NCBI GenBank assembly: GCA_013368445.1
Contig: JAACJO010000013.1
Location: 806,001 to 870,000 of the forward strand
Direction: 5' to 3'
Source of the DNA: Leucocoprinus leucothites
Taxonomy: Eukaryota; Basidiomycota; Agaricomycetes; Agaricales; Agaricaceae
DNA length: 64,000 bases
Shown here piece by piece: positions 46,437 through 58,763 of the stretch (its first letter is position 1; the number at the start of each line of letters is the position of its first letter). A program made the translations under genes and the position numbers. A model generated the notes under the pieces. The model ran no database searches and was not told where the DNA came from. It saw only the letters and a list, made by a program, of their open reading frames with translations.

Positions 46437-47892
46437 CTATAAGCGACAATGAGGACCAGGGTTGAAGTAACCTCTGAGAAATGCACGCACTAGTGACGCC
46501 AAAGCCGAGCTCAAAGTTTTTGTAATGGTGAGCCAAGTGATATTTCTTCATCTCGCGCATGTAGGCGGGAAGTTTAGTATGATGAAGCCTGGAATATGAA
46601 GTGAGAAAATGAAAAGGAAGCCAGAGGCCTGGATGACTTACGCGTAATGCATGCAGTCATAAAGAATATCTGCGGGGATTGTTGAGTCAGGTCAGGTTTC
46701 CGAGATGTAATATGGAAAACAACTGATCACTTACAGAACGTGAAAGAGCCGGAGATAATTCCATTGGCGATGGCAACCGGGAAGAGGACATACGCCAACT
46801 GAGTGAACGGCAATTGTAAAACGAAGAACAAAAGTGGTGGCATGACGAGACGAAGACTAAGACCGCAAGTCAGTAATGACAAAAACTTGAGACGCAGAAA
46901 AACCGTACCGATCCATGGGCAAATAGTGGTGAATACCATGCATCAAGAAATGCAAGGTGATGAACGCCGGGGTATCAGGCAACACCTCATCAATATGGAA
47001 CAAGAACCTATGGAGGGTGTACTCCAATATAGTCCAGATCACGTTTCCAGCAAAGAAGCATCCAATAGTCTTGACAAACGACTCGAGGGGAACAGCCGAG
47101 ATATATAGCAGAGGGAGGGTTGGATTGGTCCAAAACTCAGGAAGAGGACCGGTGAATTGGAAGACGGAACGAAGGAAAAGATATGTGGTAATTGGTCCCC
47201 AGAAGAGGGGGACAACGTACCACGCTGTACGCGTGAACATCTGTCGGAGAGCGTCAACAAGGTACCCAAGGCTTTTAGTGAGAGAGAAATACCTCGAGGA
47301 AGTCCGGACCGAAGAGACGTGCTGGCTCTGGCAAGTGACGAGGCTGATGTACTTGCTTAAGGTAGTACGATTTACTGCATTCTGTGTTAAGTAACCCAGT
47401 CGACAATCCCCTGAAGCGAGCATACCTGAAGTTCGACTCCCAGACCTGCCTCAACAGTGGCTTCCTCAGGTCAAGAAATTGGTTTTGTTCATAATCCCGC
47501 GCCGAGTCAGTGTCGTCGGGATGGAAGTCTTCCGTGGCCTCCCAGTCTAAACAAAACAAACCCCTCGTCAGAAGATAGTTTATTTCAAAGAAGAATTAGT
47601 ACATACCGTCGTTCACAATTGTCGCATCGGTCCCCAAACGCCCAATGAGATATTCGTCTAGCATTTCATAAGCCGAGTCGGAATGCTCATGCTCCATCTT
47701 GTCCTTCATAACCTCTTCAACATCCTTTCCAGCAAACTCCAAAATCACATCATCCCCTCCCGGGTGGTCCTTCAGGAAAGTCGTAATGTTATAGACTTTA
47801 CCCTTCCTTGAGACCCAGCAGCTACTCGAGGTGTTGTGGGCCTCAACATCCTCGTGCGTGTAAATCCGGACCCTCTTCGAAATGCCTCCCAT
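46437..47892 (-). CDS. SCS7: Sphingolipid fatty acid 2-hydroxylase (cytochrome b5 fusion)
   Basis: This ER enzyme hydroxylates the alpha carbon of very-long-chain fatty acids in ceramides. Start ATG 47892 (MGGISKRVRIYTHEDV). The N-terminal cytochrome b5 domain has the heme-binding HPGG and a second His in EHSDSAYEML. The C-terminal di-iron hydroxylase domain has LWGP-type hydrophobic segments and the histidine clusters HRFLFH, HFLMHGIHH, MHYALHH and YHLAHHYKNFELGFGV, spread over several exons. The stop is at 46437-46439, after GYFNPGPHCRL. All clusters needed for the metal centre are present, so it should be active. It lies upstream of SEC5 on the same strand but is separated by about 520 bp. 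Confidence 0.95.
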
Positions 47893-48318
47893 GGTAAAAT
47901 GCTTCAAATCGTTCCTGGTATCAGATAAACGAAGAGGAAGGGCAAGGAATAAGGGAAAAGAGAATGATGATGAAAGTGCGTGAAAAGTGGGCAGACTTGT
48001 TACAGGGTCGCGAAACTAAACTCGCGCAGCAACACTTGTTCTCTTCGGCCATCAATTGATTGATGCTTCCACGTGATACTCTAATTTATTTAATGTAGTC
48101 CAGACGCCCTCCAGAACCCCACAACTTCGTGTATCGGTTACAGCTTACCGATACTCGAAGGTTAGGGCTTCGAGCTCTAAATCCGCAGCACAAGAAACCC
48201 AAAACAAAGCCTAATGGGCCGACATAGGATGACAATCAACGATCGACGAATAACCCAAACAAGGATATGTAGATCGACCGTTACTCAGTACTCAATTGAC
48301 CTCGTCTAGTCAACGATC
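47893..48318. promoter_or_regulatory. SCS7 promoter region
   Basis: This 426-bp region lies upstream of SCS7 (leftward) and downstream of the acyl-CoA synthetase gene. A purine-rich stretch (plus strand, about 47928-47975) means a CT-rich tract upstream of the SCS7 ATG on the coding strand, a common fungal promoter/leader feature. Confidence 0.4.
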
Positions 48319-50970
48319 TTACGATCGAACAACCTCACCAACTCCTTTCTCAGCCAGCTCTTTACTCCACTTTCGCAGAATATGTTTCTGCACCTTTCCA
48401 CTCGCTGTCTTCGGTAGTTCATTGGGGTTACCGTCTTCCCCAATGAACCATATCCACGCTGGGGCATTCTAAAGGCAAGAGACATCAGTTTCAGACTGGC
48501 GGCGGAGAAGGTCTGCTCCTCACTTGGGGATTTATGCTCTGAGCTACTGAACTCCTGACCTCCTCTCTGGATATGGATGAACCAGGTTCCCGAACGATCC
48601 ATGCGCCAACAACCTCGCCGTATTTTTTATCCGGAATAGATACTGCAGCTGCCTCACGAATGGCCGGATGTGCTGTCATGGCGTTCTCGATTTGAACAGG
48701 AAATAGGTTCTATTCAAGAATTTCAGAGTCATCGCATAGTGTACAAAGACAGTTTGGGCATACCTCACCACCGCGTATGATAATATCCTGAAACATTTGT
48801 CAGAATCGGTTCATGTTCATTCGGAATTTTGAGCAAACCTTGATCCTGCCAACGACTTCACAATCGATCAGCTAACTGAGGGACTTGATACTTGACAATG
48901 AACTTACTTTTCACATAACCCTCCTCATCCATGATCCCCTCGTCACCTGTCCACATCCACAGCGTTCCTTCTTCGTCCTTCTTCATAACTTGCTTCGTCT
49001 GTGCTTCATCATCCCAATAACTGTGCCCCCCATCCAGAATTAGTTTACAATATCATCAACGGATCTGAACAACTTGCCCTTTCTGCAACAAATACCCAGC
49101 GACAACGATCTGTCCAGGAGTACCGACAGGTACTACCTCCCCATTCAGATCCACGACTTTCGCCCTGACATGTGGTTGAACCTTGCCGACCGTCTCAACT
49201 CGCTTGGTTACAGGATCCGCGGGCGTAGACTGGAATGATACAGGACTCGTCTCGGCTTCCAGTCACTCTACATGAGTCCACGAAACGATACAACGGAGCG
49301 AGGAACCCACTCATGCCATAAGCGACAGTCAAGTCCCTCAGATTCAGTTTTTCAATCAGGGACTTCATCAAGTCGGTGGGTATCGGCGAACCAGCAGCAA
49401 TTCCCGTTCTTTCGAGATTATGATTATAAAGTCAGCATCATCGCTCCCCGGATAATCACCCCAAGGACAAGGACAAACCTTAGCTTCCCGAAATCGACAA
49501 CTTCACCCGCTTCTCTACGTTTTTCAACCTCCGCCAACACACCCAAGAAATGCGTTGGAACACCATGCAGCGCCGTACACTTCTCTTCTGTAACTGCGTC
49601 GACGATTGACGGGGGATCGAAGACTTCTGAAGGGTAAACGATGCAAGCTCCGTGTGTCCACGCGGCGAGGTTTCCTAAGACGAGGCGTATTTACGAAGAA
49701 AAGTATGAGCTTTCGAGGTGATGGTGGCAAGTGCATGGTGACTTATCAAAACAGTGGAAGAGTGGTGGGGCGTTGCCTGTGACGGGAGCCAGAATAAGCT
49801 TCATCAAGGAGAAAAAGACATGTTCATACAGAGAATATCTTGTTCCGTGAACCACATGCTGCGACCAATATTGATTCCATTATTGAGAAGGTTGTCGTGC
49901 GTCAGCTAAGTCATCATTAGTACCTATCTAACTCTTAAATCCATGGTACTGACTGAGACAGCTTTAGGAAGTCCAGTCGTGCCGCTATAGTATCGTTTAG
50001 TAAAAAGAACCAATCCCAAGCAGATAAGACACCCAACCTCGTGAACTGCAAGTTAATCACATCATCCCGCCGAAGGCTACTCCTCAGCTCGGTCACCATT
50101 CTCTCTTCAGGCGTATCTTCTCTCCACAGGAGGATCTCTCTCCAGTCAACCATACTCTTGATCTTTAGTCTACCAAGCCGCTCCTTTTCTTCCTCAGCGT
50201 TGTCGACCACAATTAAGTTGCGTAACTCTGGGAGCTCTTCAATCTGAATCTCTCCGGGAAACTGTGAGCGGATTTGCGGGAAAGCTTGAGATAGTGTCTC
50301 AACGTATGTAGAGGTACGGATACGAGGGACGGCGAAGAGGTGCTGTACGTTTACGAGTCTGAGGGTGCTGACCTGCGAGTATATCAGTAAAGACCACGGG
50401 ATGAATACCACTGAAACGTACAAGCTCATGCAGTTTATACGCTGGGTTGACTGTCACGAGTATAGCTCCGATACTAGCACAAGCCCATTGCAACATTGCG
50501 TACGCACTATCAGTTTGATCAGCTACACAACTTAGCACATTCAACATACATTGTATTATCTACCTGTTGTTCCCCATGATGACACCTACCCTGTCTCCTT
50601 TCTTAATACCCATGCCAAGCAGACCTCTTGCGAGCGCACGAATATGTCGATCAAATTCGGCGAAATCCCAAGCTAGATACGGTACGTCTTTGAAGTTACG
50701 CGACGGCGGTCCAGCATGAGCTTGAGCGCTTTCTTTACGACATATAAGTGCTGGTCGGGAAGCATGACTTGCGAGGACATCTTCCGCAAAGTATTGTGGA
50801 AGAGTTTTGGGAGAAAGCGGGGGAGATGTCGGACCTGACACTGAGGAGTGAGTTAGAGGTGTCGTCGTTTTGTTGGCATTCCGCAGAGATGTAGAGTAAC
50901 AGGCGGTGGTTAAGGGGATCCGCGCATAAGATGCTTTTGAACGCAGGACGGCATGCGAGAGGGTGAACAT
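48319..50970 (-). CDS. AMP-binding acyl-CoA synthetase (ACSF2-like)
   Basis: This is an ANL-superfamily enzyme activating a carboxylic acid to its CoA ester via an acyl-adenylate; the chain length is not determined. Start ATG 50970 opens a basic, Ser/Thr-rich N-terminus (SHAVLRSKASYARIP) that fits a mitochondrial presequence. Then come GIKKGDRVGVIMGNN, WACASIGAILVTVNPAYK, the P-loop-like GTTGLPKAVS near 49965 (spanning an exon), GACIVYPSEVFDPPSIVDAV near 49630, HPAIREAAAVSIPDKKYGE near 48650, and the C-terminal catalytic-lysine block NELPKTASGKVQKHILRKW near 48400. The stop is at 48319-48321. Introns are short and frequent. A peroxisomal targeting tripeptide is absent (ends VRS). Confidence 0.9.
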
Positions 50971-51814
50971 TTAACCCTGCACAACGACTTATTCTAAATC
51001 CCTACGAAGACCAAGTCGAACCGGCAAGTCTGTTGCGACGTGTGAGAAAACGACTCGAGGGTCAGTGAAGCGAATATGAAAGGCCCGAATGACGTGTGAG
51101 GCACCAGCACGGGAGAGCCGCTGACCCCATTTAATTCGGGAATTTCTGTGGCAGTCAAGATGCAGGAATATCACAAAACAAGTATATGTATCACCGGCGT
51201 TGGAACGCCATCGATGTCATCAGTCAGGTGCTTGCTTCAGCACTCCCATCATCAATCCACTTATCCACGGCATACTCTCCGTGCTCGAAGATTCATGCCA
51301 CACAACGGGACATGCCGCGAAGAATCATGAATTTGATAAATGCTGTCTCAGCTTCCCCAGAGAGTGTGCCATTTATCCGAAAGACGGTTACTAGATTGAA
51401 CGCGCCTAGGACTCCTGTACTTGGCTTTTCTCAAGTCTCATAAAGAGGGTAGTTTTCCACCCGAAATTTTCGCCGTCGACTACAACGTTTCACCGTTGCC
51501 CCTGCCTCCTTGGATCTGCGTTGCTGGCAAAAGACTCTGTGACTTTGTCATAGTACTACTTACAGGCCTTCCAGGCAACAGCGACAGTTCTCATGACCAT
51601 CGAACAGCGTTCTCGCGGACCGTCGGCCAGTACAACGCTTCCCGGAATATATAGCCAACTGATTTTGACTATCCAGCACACTCCAGATAGCCATTCCTAC
51701 TCACGGAAACAAGCTGCCCCATGATCCCGCGAGTACTTTCCGGAGGTCACAGTCTAATACAACGGAAAATCCGAAGACTTTCGCCATGCGGGCTCCAATG
51801 GCGTATCTTGGGCG
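50971..51814. other. Divergent intergenic region
   Basis: This region lies between the divergent acyl-CoA synthetase and GH16-type genes. Several short open stretches occur on both strands (51148-51654), none with a recognisable product. Confidence 0.4.
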
Positions 51815-51820
51815 TATAAA
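51815..51820 (+). promoter_or_regulatory. TATA box of the secreted hydrolase gene
   Basis: TATAAA in the context GGGCGTATAAATTGG lies 42 bp upstream of the ATG at 51862. The spacing implies a very short leader. Inferred from position only. Confidence 0.55.
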
Positions 51821-51861
51821 TTGGCCATTTCTGGAGCCAGCCCACTACCCAAGGCGAAAAG

Positions 51862-52930
51862 ATGTTCTCACCAACCACTACTTTGCTTTCCCTCCTTGCG
51901 GCAACCGCTGCAGTTCAAGGCGTAACTGTCATCCCATCGAACTCATTCAGTTCAGTCTCAACTTTTGAGACGTATTGGAACTACTTGTACCCCTGGGGTT
52001 CTGACCACAATGGCAGTACGTGAGCCACCGGTCGTAGTGATGTGTCGATGTCTCATTAAGCATCAAACGGGATAGGCGCAAGGATGAGAGGAAGTTCTTC
52101 GGACCATAGCCATATCAATCCAGCTTCGGGAACACTTTCTCTGATTGCGACACCGACATCCAATCCCTCACCGCCCACTAGTTCAGCAAACCCCCATCCA
52201 GCGATCCACTATGCCAGGTACGTCCCCCAATTTAGCTGTAAATATCAAAGCTCCCATCATTCATTATCATTGTACCCTAGTGGCGCTGTTCATGCAAAAT
52301 CACAAATCACAGTCACTCGCTCGAACTCTTATACCATCTCTGGTGACTTCAGTGCCTCAACCGCGAGGGGCGCTTGGCCTGCTTTCTGGTACGCAAGTCT
52401 CACAGTCTGTAAATCTGGTTCAATCAACCAATATGCTTTCCTTCTATAGGTTGACGGTATGCATCCCTGGTTACACGACACCACCGTACCAAATTCTGAC
52501 ATAGGGGTTTCCAGGCCGTAAACGGCTGGCCACCTGAGGTCGACATTGGTGAATGGAAAGGCACAAACAACAATTGGTACAACACGTTCAACACTTCCTC
52601 TGTCGTCCGATCCGATCTCGTCTCCTGGCCTTCCGATCTCTCTTTCCACTCGCTCAAGGCTGTCCTTACAGCTGAATCCAACAATGCCGACGTTAGGATT
52701 GATTTCTACATGGATAATGCCTTACGCGCGACTCAGTTCGGCCAAGGATTCGTCGGGAAGCCAATGTGGTTGTAAGTTTGGACATTATCTTGGTTTGTTG
52801 AACCCTATGGACTGAATTTTGACCTAGGATCATTAATTTGCAGATGGAGGGGTCTTCTGGTTCCCCTGGACCTTCCGGAACAACAACGTACAAGGCTCGA
52901 AACGTCCAGGTCACCCGAACTGGCTCCTAA
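51862..52930 (+). CDS. Secreted GH16-type glucanase-like hydrolase
   Basis: This is a predicted extracellular beta-glucan-active enzyme or lectin-like protein of the GH16 / concanavalin-A-like fold. ATG 51862 opens a clear signal peptide (MFSPTTTLLSLLAATAAVQG). The mature part has a beta-sandwich pattern; SGDFSASTARGAWPAFW is followed after an intron by GWPPEVDIGEWKG, which carries the GH16 E-x-D-x-x-E active-site pattern. C-terminal strands include RIDFYMDN and LIINLQMEGSSGSPGPSG. The stop TAA is at 52928-52930. About four introns are inferred. The protein is about 270 residues, within the family range. The substrate is not determined. Confidence 0.82.
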
Positions 52931-53745
52931 GCGTGCATTGAGTGGTAGCGAAGTCCTGTTGACACGCAGAATAGTCTTTAAAAGTGTTAAACCGAAAACA
53001 GAGAACGTCTGGGAATCAATGACATTAGAAAAACTGGCTGTGTCGTTAAATTATTGCCCAAGAGATGGTGCCTGCGTCAGCTGAATATCACAAATAATTT
53101 CCAGGTAACAACGGCGAGGTCGAGTTCCCCAACGGGGACCAGATGAGAGACCAAGTGCCCGTTTGGGCCGTAATTCAAAGGGTATCTACTATCATCCAAT
53201 GACGACGCACTTAAGTCCCTGAGATGAGGTATCACGGCCAAGCGGTTGGTCACGGCATATATACCGAGTCTATTTGTCTCTCAGCCGATGAATATTGGAC
53301 AGCGGTCATCGTGATCACGTGCGCGACTGAGGATTGTTTGTGCGATGTGTTCTGCTTGAACAAGTGCACAAGGCGGCGAAGGCATACAATTCTTTGGCAT
53401 TGGCTTGTCGATAGCAAATTACAAGTGGCGCCTTTCAATTTGCAGCATTTTACAACCACGGAAGATTCCAAGACTATCTCAATTGCTCGGAATACTTTCA
53501 AGCACCAAGGCTCCAAGTACTATTCTCCATCATTTCTTCGATTTCAGAAATCTGTACTGAATTCATACCGCGTGTCCAGCGTGGGCCTCCAACAGGAATT
53601 GGCCCATTTCCTTTCGACGATAATACTCCTCACACTCTTCTCCACTATTTGCTCGGTGTTGGCCACGACTCCGACACTTTTCCAATCGCGATATCAAACT
53701 CTCCCTTCTCTCGTCTGTGACGCAGATATTGTAGTAACACTCAAT
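52931..53745. promoter_or_regulatory. Upstream region of the phosphatase gene
   Basis: This contains a TATA-like CATATATACC at about 53255. The frame of the phosphatase is open upstream from an ATG at 53224, 174 codons before the preferred start. A hydrophobic stretch in that extension (FLSTIILLTLFSTICSVLAT) could act as a membrane anchor if translated. Confidence 0.4.
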
Positions 53746-55891
53746 ATGGCACCGGTATCTACAGCCACCAAAGATGCTGGACGGGAACCCGGACCGTATG
53801 TCTATCTTCCTCCACAAGTGCCCCTTGACGTCGAGGGTTATCCTGCAACGCCTGCTGGTCTAGAGCTTGAACAGGTACATGTTTATGTCAGGCACGGTAC
53901 GTTAATTTCACATCATAATGAGATGGACCTCTTTCAATTTCATATCTAGGTGAACGTACACCGGTCGGTGTTAGACTAGCGAATGCACCAGCTAACATCC
54001 CATCCAATTGGAGAATGTGCAAGACTGCAAGGAGATTTCAAGCAGCCGTTGCTGAGATAACCAATATGCCTGGGACACAGAAGGGATGGAACGGGGTACA
54101 TCAAGTTCGAAAAGTGGTGGAGCGGCAAGATGGAACTGCCGTGGATGGCGAATGGTGAGCCTTGGCCACTCCCTTAACTCTATCCCATAGTGCTCACCAA
54201 CTTTAGTTTACTCGGAGAACTGACGGACGTAGGGCGACAGGTATGCTGCAAATTTCAAGATGTCTTAACAAGGCTCACCTTTGTGCTTCTTCAGTCGACC
54301 TATAATTATGGCGTAGCTCTACGCAAAATTTATGTGAATAGGTATTGGCGATCCATTTTAGGTCTTGGTGAATAGGTGATACTAGTACTTGCGGTTTCAG
54401 ACTGGGCTTCATTCCCGACGTGCTCGAGAACTCTCGTAATGTGTATTTCCGAAGTACCAACATGCCACGAACCCTGGAATCCTTGCAGCAGATAATGTAC
54501 GGACTATATCCAAACGAGAAATGTCTTGAACACGCATATCCCCCGTTGTTGGTTAGGTGAGTTCGAGCAACGAAGTCCCCTGTACCGCTCCGTTAACCGG
54601 GACCGCTCACACAGGAATGGCAAGGACGAGAACCTGATAGGTAATACATACTCCTGTAAACGGCTAGGGATCCTCCAGCTCGGCTTTGCTAAAGGTGTTT
54701 TTGGTTTACCTTTGGGGAATAATTCAGTCTGTTGATCGCCCTCTAGCTGCCGCCGATGCTTGCAATCCCATGCTCGAGCATCTCGACAAGAAGATTTCGA
54801 AGTATATCGACGGAAATCCTGTGCGAGTTGACGGTAAACCAAGAGCATCCGGTATAATGGATACTGTGGGTTAGAACCAGAAATACAGAACCCCGACTGA
54901 CAATCGGCTGGTGTTAGATTCGCGCTTCCATAGCTCATGGCATCAAAGTACCTCCCGAATTTGAAGACAAGAGCATTGTAGACCCACTAGTAAGCCTGCG
55001 GTTCTCTGTCGAGACGATATATCTAACCCGCAAATCAGGAGCACGCTATTGTGCAAGAATGGTTTGCAGGTGTGAAGTTTGATATCTCTGATGTTTCCTG
55101 ACACTGAGCTTTAAATGAACCTAGGGTGTAAGGTCTTCACTGCTCATCACCGTACACTGTGTCCGAGCCTGATTTCATCCTACTCCCAGACAAAACTGAT
55201 GAAGTCAGGCGGTTAGCCATGGGTCGGCTCTTGGAAGATCTCACGAACAAGATGCAACGTAAGATCGAGAAGGGTGACAAAGATCCCCTAAAAATCCTCG
55301 TGCACAGCACACATGATACCGCCATCGCCGGCTTGTGTTCTACGCTTGACGTCTTTGACGAGAAGTGAGTGTTAGTGCGTCTATCTGTGCATCTTATCCA
55401 TCGTATTTGGAGCATGATATGCTAACGAGTTTCGAGCCTCTGAGTAACTGAATGACTGACGTCCTGCTAGGTGGCCAGCATTCACCGCATCCATAACTTT
55501 CGAGTTATTCAAACGCCACATGAAGCCAGAAGCTCAGCGACAAGGCCAAACGCAGGGACTTCTGGCCAAGTTCGGTGCAGGGACGCCACCTCTAGAATAC
55601 TGTGAGTTCATCCAACAATCTAGGTGGGCCTCGACTCAGATATTAATTCTCGCTCTATTCTTCGCGATGCTCGGAATACCAACTTGAACTATCCAACCGC
55701 ATGATTTTGAAAAACCAGATGTGCGAATGCGGTACCAGAATAAGAATATGCCCCTTCCTTTTTGTGCAGAAAAGGGAAATCATTTGAATGGGGCACCGGA
55801 GTTTTGCACTTTCAAGGCATTCCGTGAGCGGATGAAGGAGTTGATCCCGGAAGACTGGGATGCCGAATGTCTATCAAATGGGAGGTCTTGA
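53746..55891 (+). CDS. Histidine acid phosphatase
   Basis: This is a branch-2 histidine phosphatase (acid phosphatase/ACP6-like), hydrolysing phosphomonoesters through a phospho-histidine. ATG 53746 (MAPVSTATKDAG) precedes VYLPPQVPLDVEGYP. The catalytic RHGERTP motif is split by an intron (VRHG at about 53890, ERTPVG at about 53950). Further blocks are LTDVGRQSTYNYG (split), VYFRSTNMPRTLESLQQIMY near 54450, the proton donor STHDTAIAG near 55310, and a C-terminal domain with WPAFTASITFELF and VRMRYQNK. The stop is at 55889-55891. Seven or more introns are in phase. Whether translation starts at 53746 (soluble) or at 53224 (a membrane-anchored extension) is open; a TATA-like site at 53255 favours 53746. 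Confidence 0.88.
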
Positions 55892-56998
55892 TAATTTCTA
55901 CTAGCTGCTTTCCGCCTTTAGGTGTGATTTTTCCTTTAGGATTTTGTGTCGCTTATACCGCTAGATTTCAATAATGATTCTTCTTAGACTTTACTAAATC
56001 AATCATCGTCGACCTACCGCCTATAGCAAGGAAGCTGCCGACTCCCATAATCACAACCCCAGAATTACGATGACGAAACCCCACGGGTATCAATCAAAAG
56101 CGCGCGTGGAGCCAAAATGATAGCTGTTGATAGGCCAACCAGCGTTAATTAGATCCTCGTCACTTCGTCACTTGTTGTGAGCCCGTGTGACGCCATCGAT
56201 TTCATCTTCGGGATTCGGTTATCAGGTCTATGATGGACCAATGATGCTGAAGTTCAGCCCCGAATAAAGTTCTTCCGAAAAACGTATCCCCACCATCTTG
56301 GGCGAAAGCGACTCAAGAATGTGCACTAAAGTATAAAAGGGGAAGGCGGGCGGGTCTGTGTTGACTTGGACTAACTTTCGCTAGCGGGCTTGGGAATGAA
56401 GAGTTACAGAAATATCAAATCACACTTGTGACTTCCGACGTTCCCCCAGCGAAGACTCGTGTAAGGGCATGATTATATGCGGCGGCGGTTGACGCGGCTC
56501 GTTATCGATTATCGGGTGATGTCATAGATGTCCTTGGCAAACGTACTCAACTTGACCGGACAGAAGAGACCAAACCTAGTTTGCGAACGGGGATGAGAGG
56601 AAGCCTGTCTGACTGGAAGGTCATAATACGCTCTATATGAGTAGCTTGATAAGGATTACCCCCACAGGCCTCAGTGCTGTATGTGTGTCTTTCAGTGGGA
56701 TGATGATGGCGAAATCAATGAGGTGGAGTAGATCGTACTGTAAGAACTATTCGGGGTTCTGTTCGTCAACCTTCTACGCATTTAGGGGTCCTTCCTCAAG
56801 GCATGAGTATCTTTACGCATCGGATTCGGCTAAGTAGTTCATAGAGGACTGAGCTATGATATCACACGTGCCAAAACAAGCACTTGATTAACGCTGACAA
56901 CCACTTATAAGTGCCCCTCTATATTTACGAATAGTATCATTCTTCTCCCTCTCAACTCGCAACTCAAGTTTCAACCTCATCAGAAAGTTAACGACACG
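55892..56998. other. Intergenic region with an unassigned TATA box
   Basis: A textbook TATAAAAGG lies at 56332-56340, but no recognised gene starts within 600 bp downstream. A small open stretch at 56637-56837 (66 codons) is unassigned. The dehydrogenase at 56999 has its own weaker TATA-like sites (TTATAAG near 56905; TCTATATTTA near 56920). Confidence 0.45.
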
Positions 56999-58577
56999 AT
57001 GCCGCAAGGAACTATGAAAGCGCTTTGGTATAGTGCGGTGAGTCTGCTGTGTCCCCTTCCGGGTTCTGCGACTGATTCAGGGCAAACGATTGGTAGCCCA
57101 AACAGTTCGATATTAGGGACGTACCCATTCCACAATGTGGTGACGAACAAGTCCTGTTAAAAGGTATGAGAGCCAAACCTTGCTTGCCGGTCGACCTTTT
57201 AAACCATATCTTACCCAGTGACCATGTGCGGTGTGTCATACGATCAGGTATTCGCGGAAAATAGCTGATCTCTCTATAGGTATCTGTGGTACAGACGCTC
57301 ACATAGACGAGGTTTGTCTTCGCCCATTGATGTACAAATTCTCCAGCGACTGACTCTGATGATTCAGGGAGAGTTTATGGCAAAGTTCCCAGTAGGTCTT
57401 GATATGATGTATCCTTGATGAGATAAAGTTGAAGCTTTTCTAGCTCATACCAGGCCACGAAGCTGTTGGTGTTGTCGTGGAGATGGGCAAGAACGTCAAG
57501 GGATTCGAAATCGGTGATCGCTGCGTCGCAGATGTGGGCATTACGGTAGGTGACATCAATTTCAGAGGACACAGCCACTTATCAAGAATTAATATCTGTC
57601 GTCCCTTGTACCTTGTCGATCGTGATCTCGGCTTTCAACGAACAGTGCGACACATGTTTCTTCTGCCGACGTGGACAGTCTCTTCTTTGCGAAGACTTCA
57701 GAGCTCATGGCGTGGCGGAGGATGGCGGCTTCGCTGAATATATCCTCTAGTGAGTAGCCTTTCTGGCACACGACCAGACTCGAGCACTCTCTGACATGTA
57801 ATTTCGTAGCCAACAAAAGAAGCTTTACAAGATCAAGAACTTGTCCGATGAGGATGCGACCCTGTTGGAACCGGCAGCATGCGCAATCCACGGTTTGGAT
57901 AAGCTTAACCCACCCGTCGGCATCGAAGTCCTACTCTTCGGTGCTGGACCAACAGGTCTTATCCTCGCGCAACTCCTTAAGCAGAATGGTGCTTCCCGTG
58001 TTGTTATCGCCGCCAACAAGGGTATCAAGATGGACATTGCAAAGCAACTTGATGCAGCCGATGAGTATATCGAACTCGATCGTCAAAACCCTGGCCCTCA
58101 GTGGCAGAAGCTTAAGGATGATAACCCATATGGATTCGATGTTGTCGTTGAGGCCACCGGTGTTGAAAAGCTTGCAAACGACAGTATTAACTACGTTCGT
58201 CGAGGCGGAACTCTGATGATTTATGGCGTGTATGAGAACAAGGCTCTCGTGCATTGGCCACCTTCCAAGGTACATGCTAAACTGTAACCGGGTTTTCGAG
58301 GTAATACTGATTGGTATTTGTTCTCATCAGATCTTCGGTGATGAGATCAAGGTAGACTCTAATCCCATTCCTCCAGTTTATTGAGCTCATCCGTTTTGTC
58401 TAGATCATTGGTTCGTTCTCCCAGACCTACTGCTTCCCTCGTGCTGTGGCATACCTTGATGGAGGCAAAATCAACCTCAAGGGAATGGTTACCGATGTGT
58501 TCAAGCTCGAGGACTATCGTCTTGCACTAGAGAAAATGAACAGCAGAGGTGCCCTCAAAATTGCGATCAAGCCTTGA
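56999..58577 (+). CDS. Zinc-dependent medium-chain dehydrogenase (polyol/alcohol type), paralogue 2
   Basis: This is a paralogue of the dehydrogenase at 18155-19819, similar along its whole length. ATG 56999 ([13 protein letters not shown]) splices to [19 protein letters not shown]. Catalytic zinc ligands are in [10 protein letters not shown] (split by an intron) and LIPGHEAVG. The structural zinc lobe is [15 protein letters not shown]. The Rossmann motif GAGPTG is at about 57940, and FGFDVV-type and [14 protein letters not shown] blocks follow. The exon 57830-58270 is uninterrupted, unlike in paralogue 1, where two introns cut this part. The stop is at 58575-58577. The cofactor and substrate are not determinable; polyol oxidation (for example arabinitol or sorbitol) is the usual role of close relatives. 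Confidence 0.92.
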
Positions 58578-58763
58578 AGGAGCATAGGGTAACCATAGTA
58601 ACTTCTGTATTCTTAGTCGCTGTATACCGTAACCTTGTATCGTAGCATGAAGCAGACCCAAATAGCGTGTTTGTTGATGCAATGGGTAGGGCAAGTTCAC
58701 GTCGTGCGAGTGAATCCCATGGGATCCTAACCTCTTCCCTCAATATTCTTGACACTCACGAAG

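Noticed and set aside
49272..49637. A 121-codon plus-strand open frame
   Set aside because: It is antisense to the acyl-CoA synthetase gene, whose motifs lie on the minus strand.
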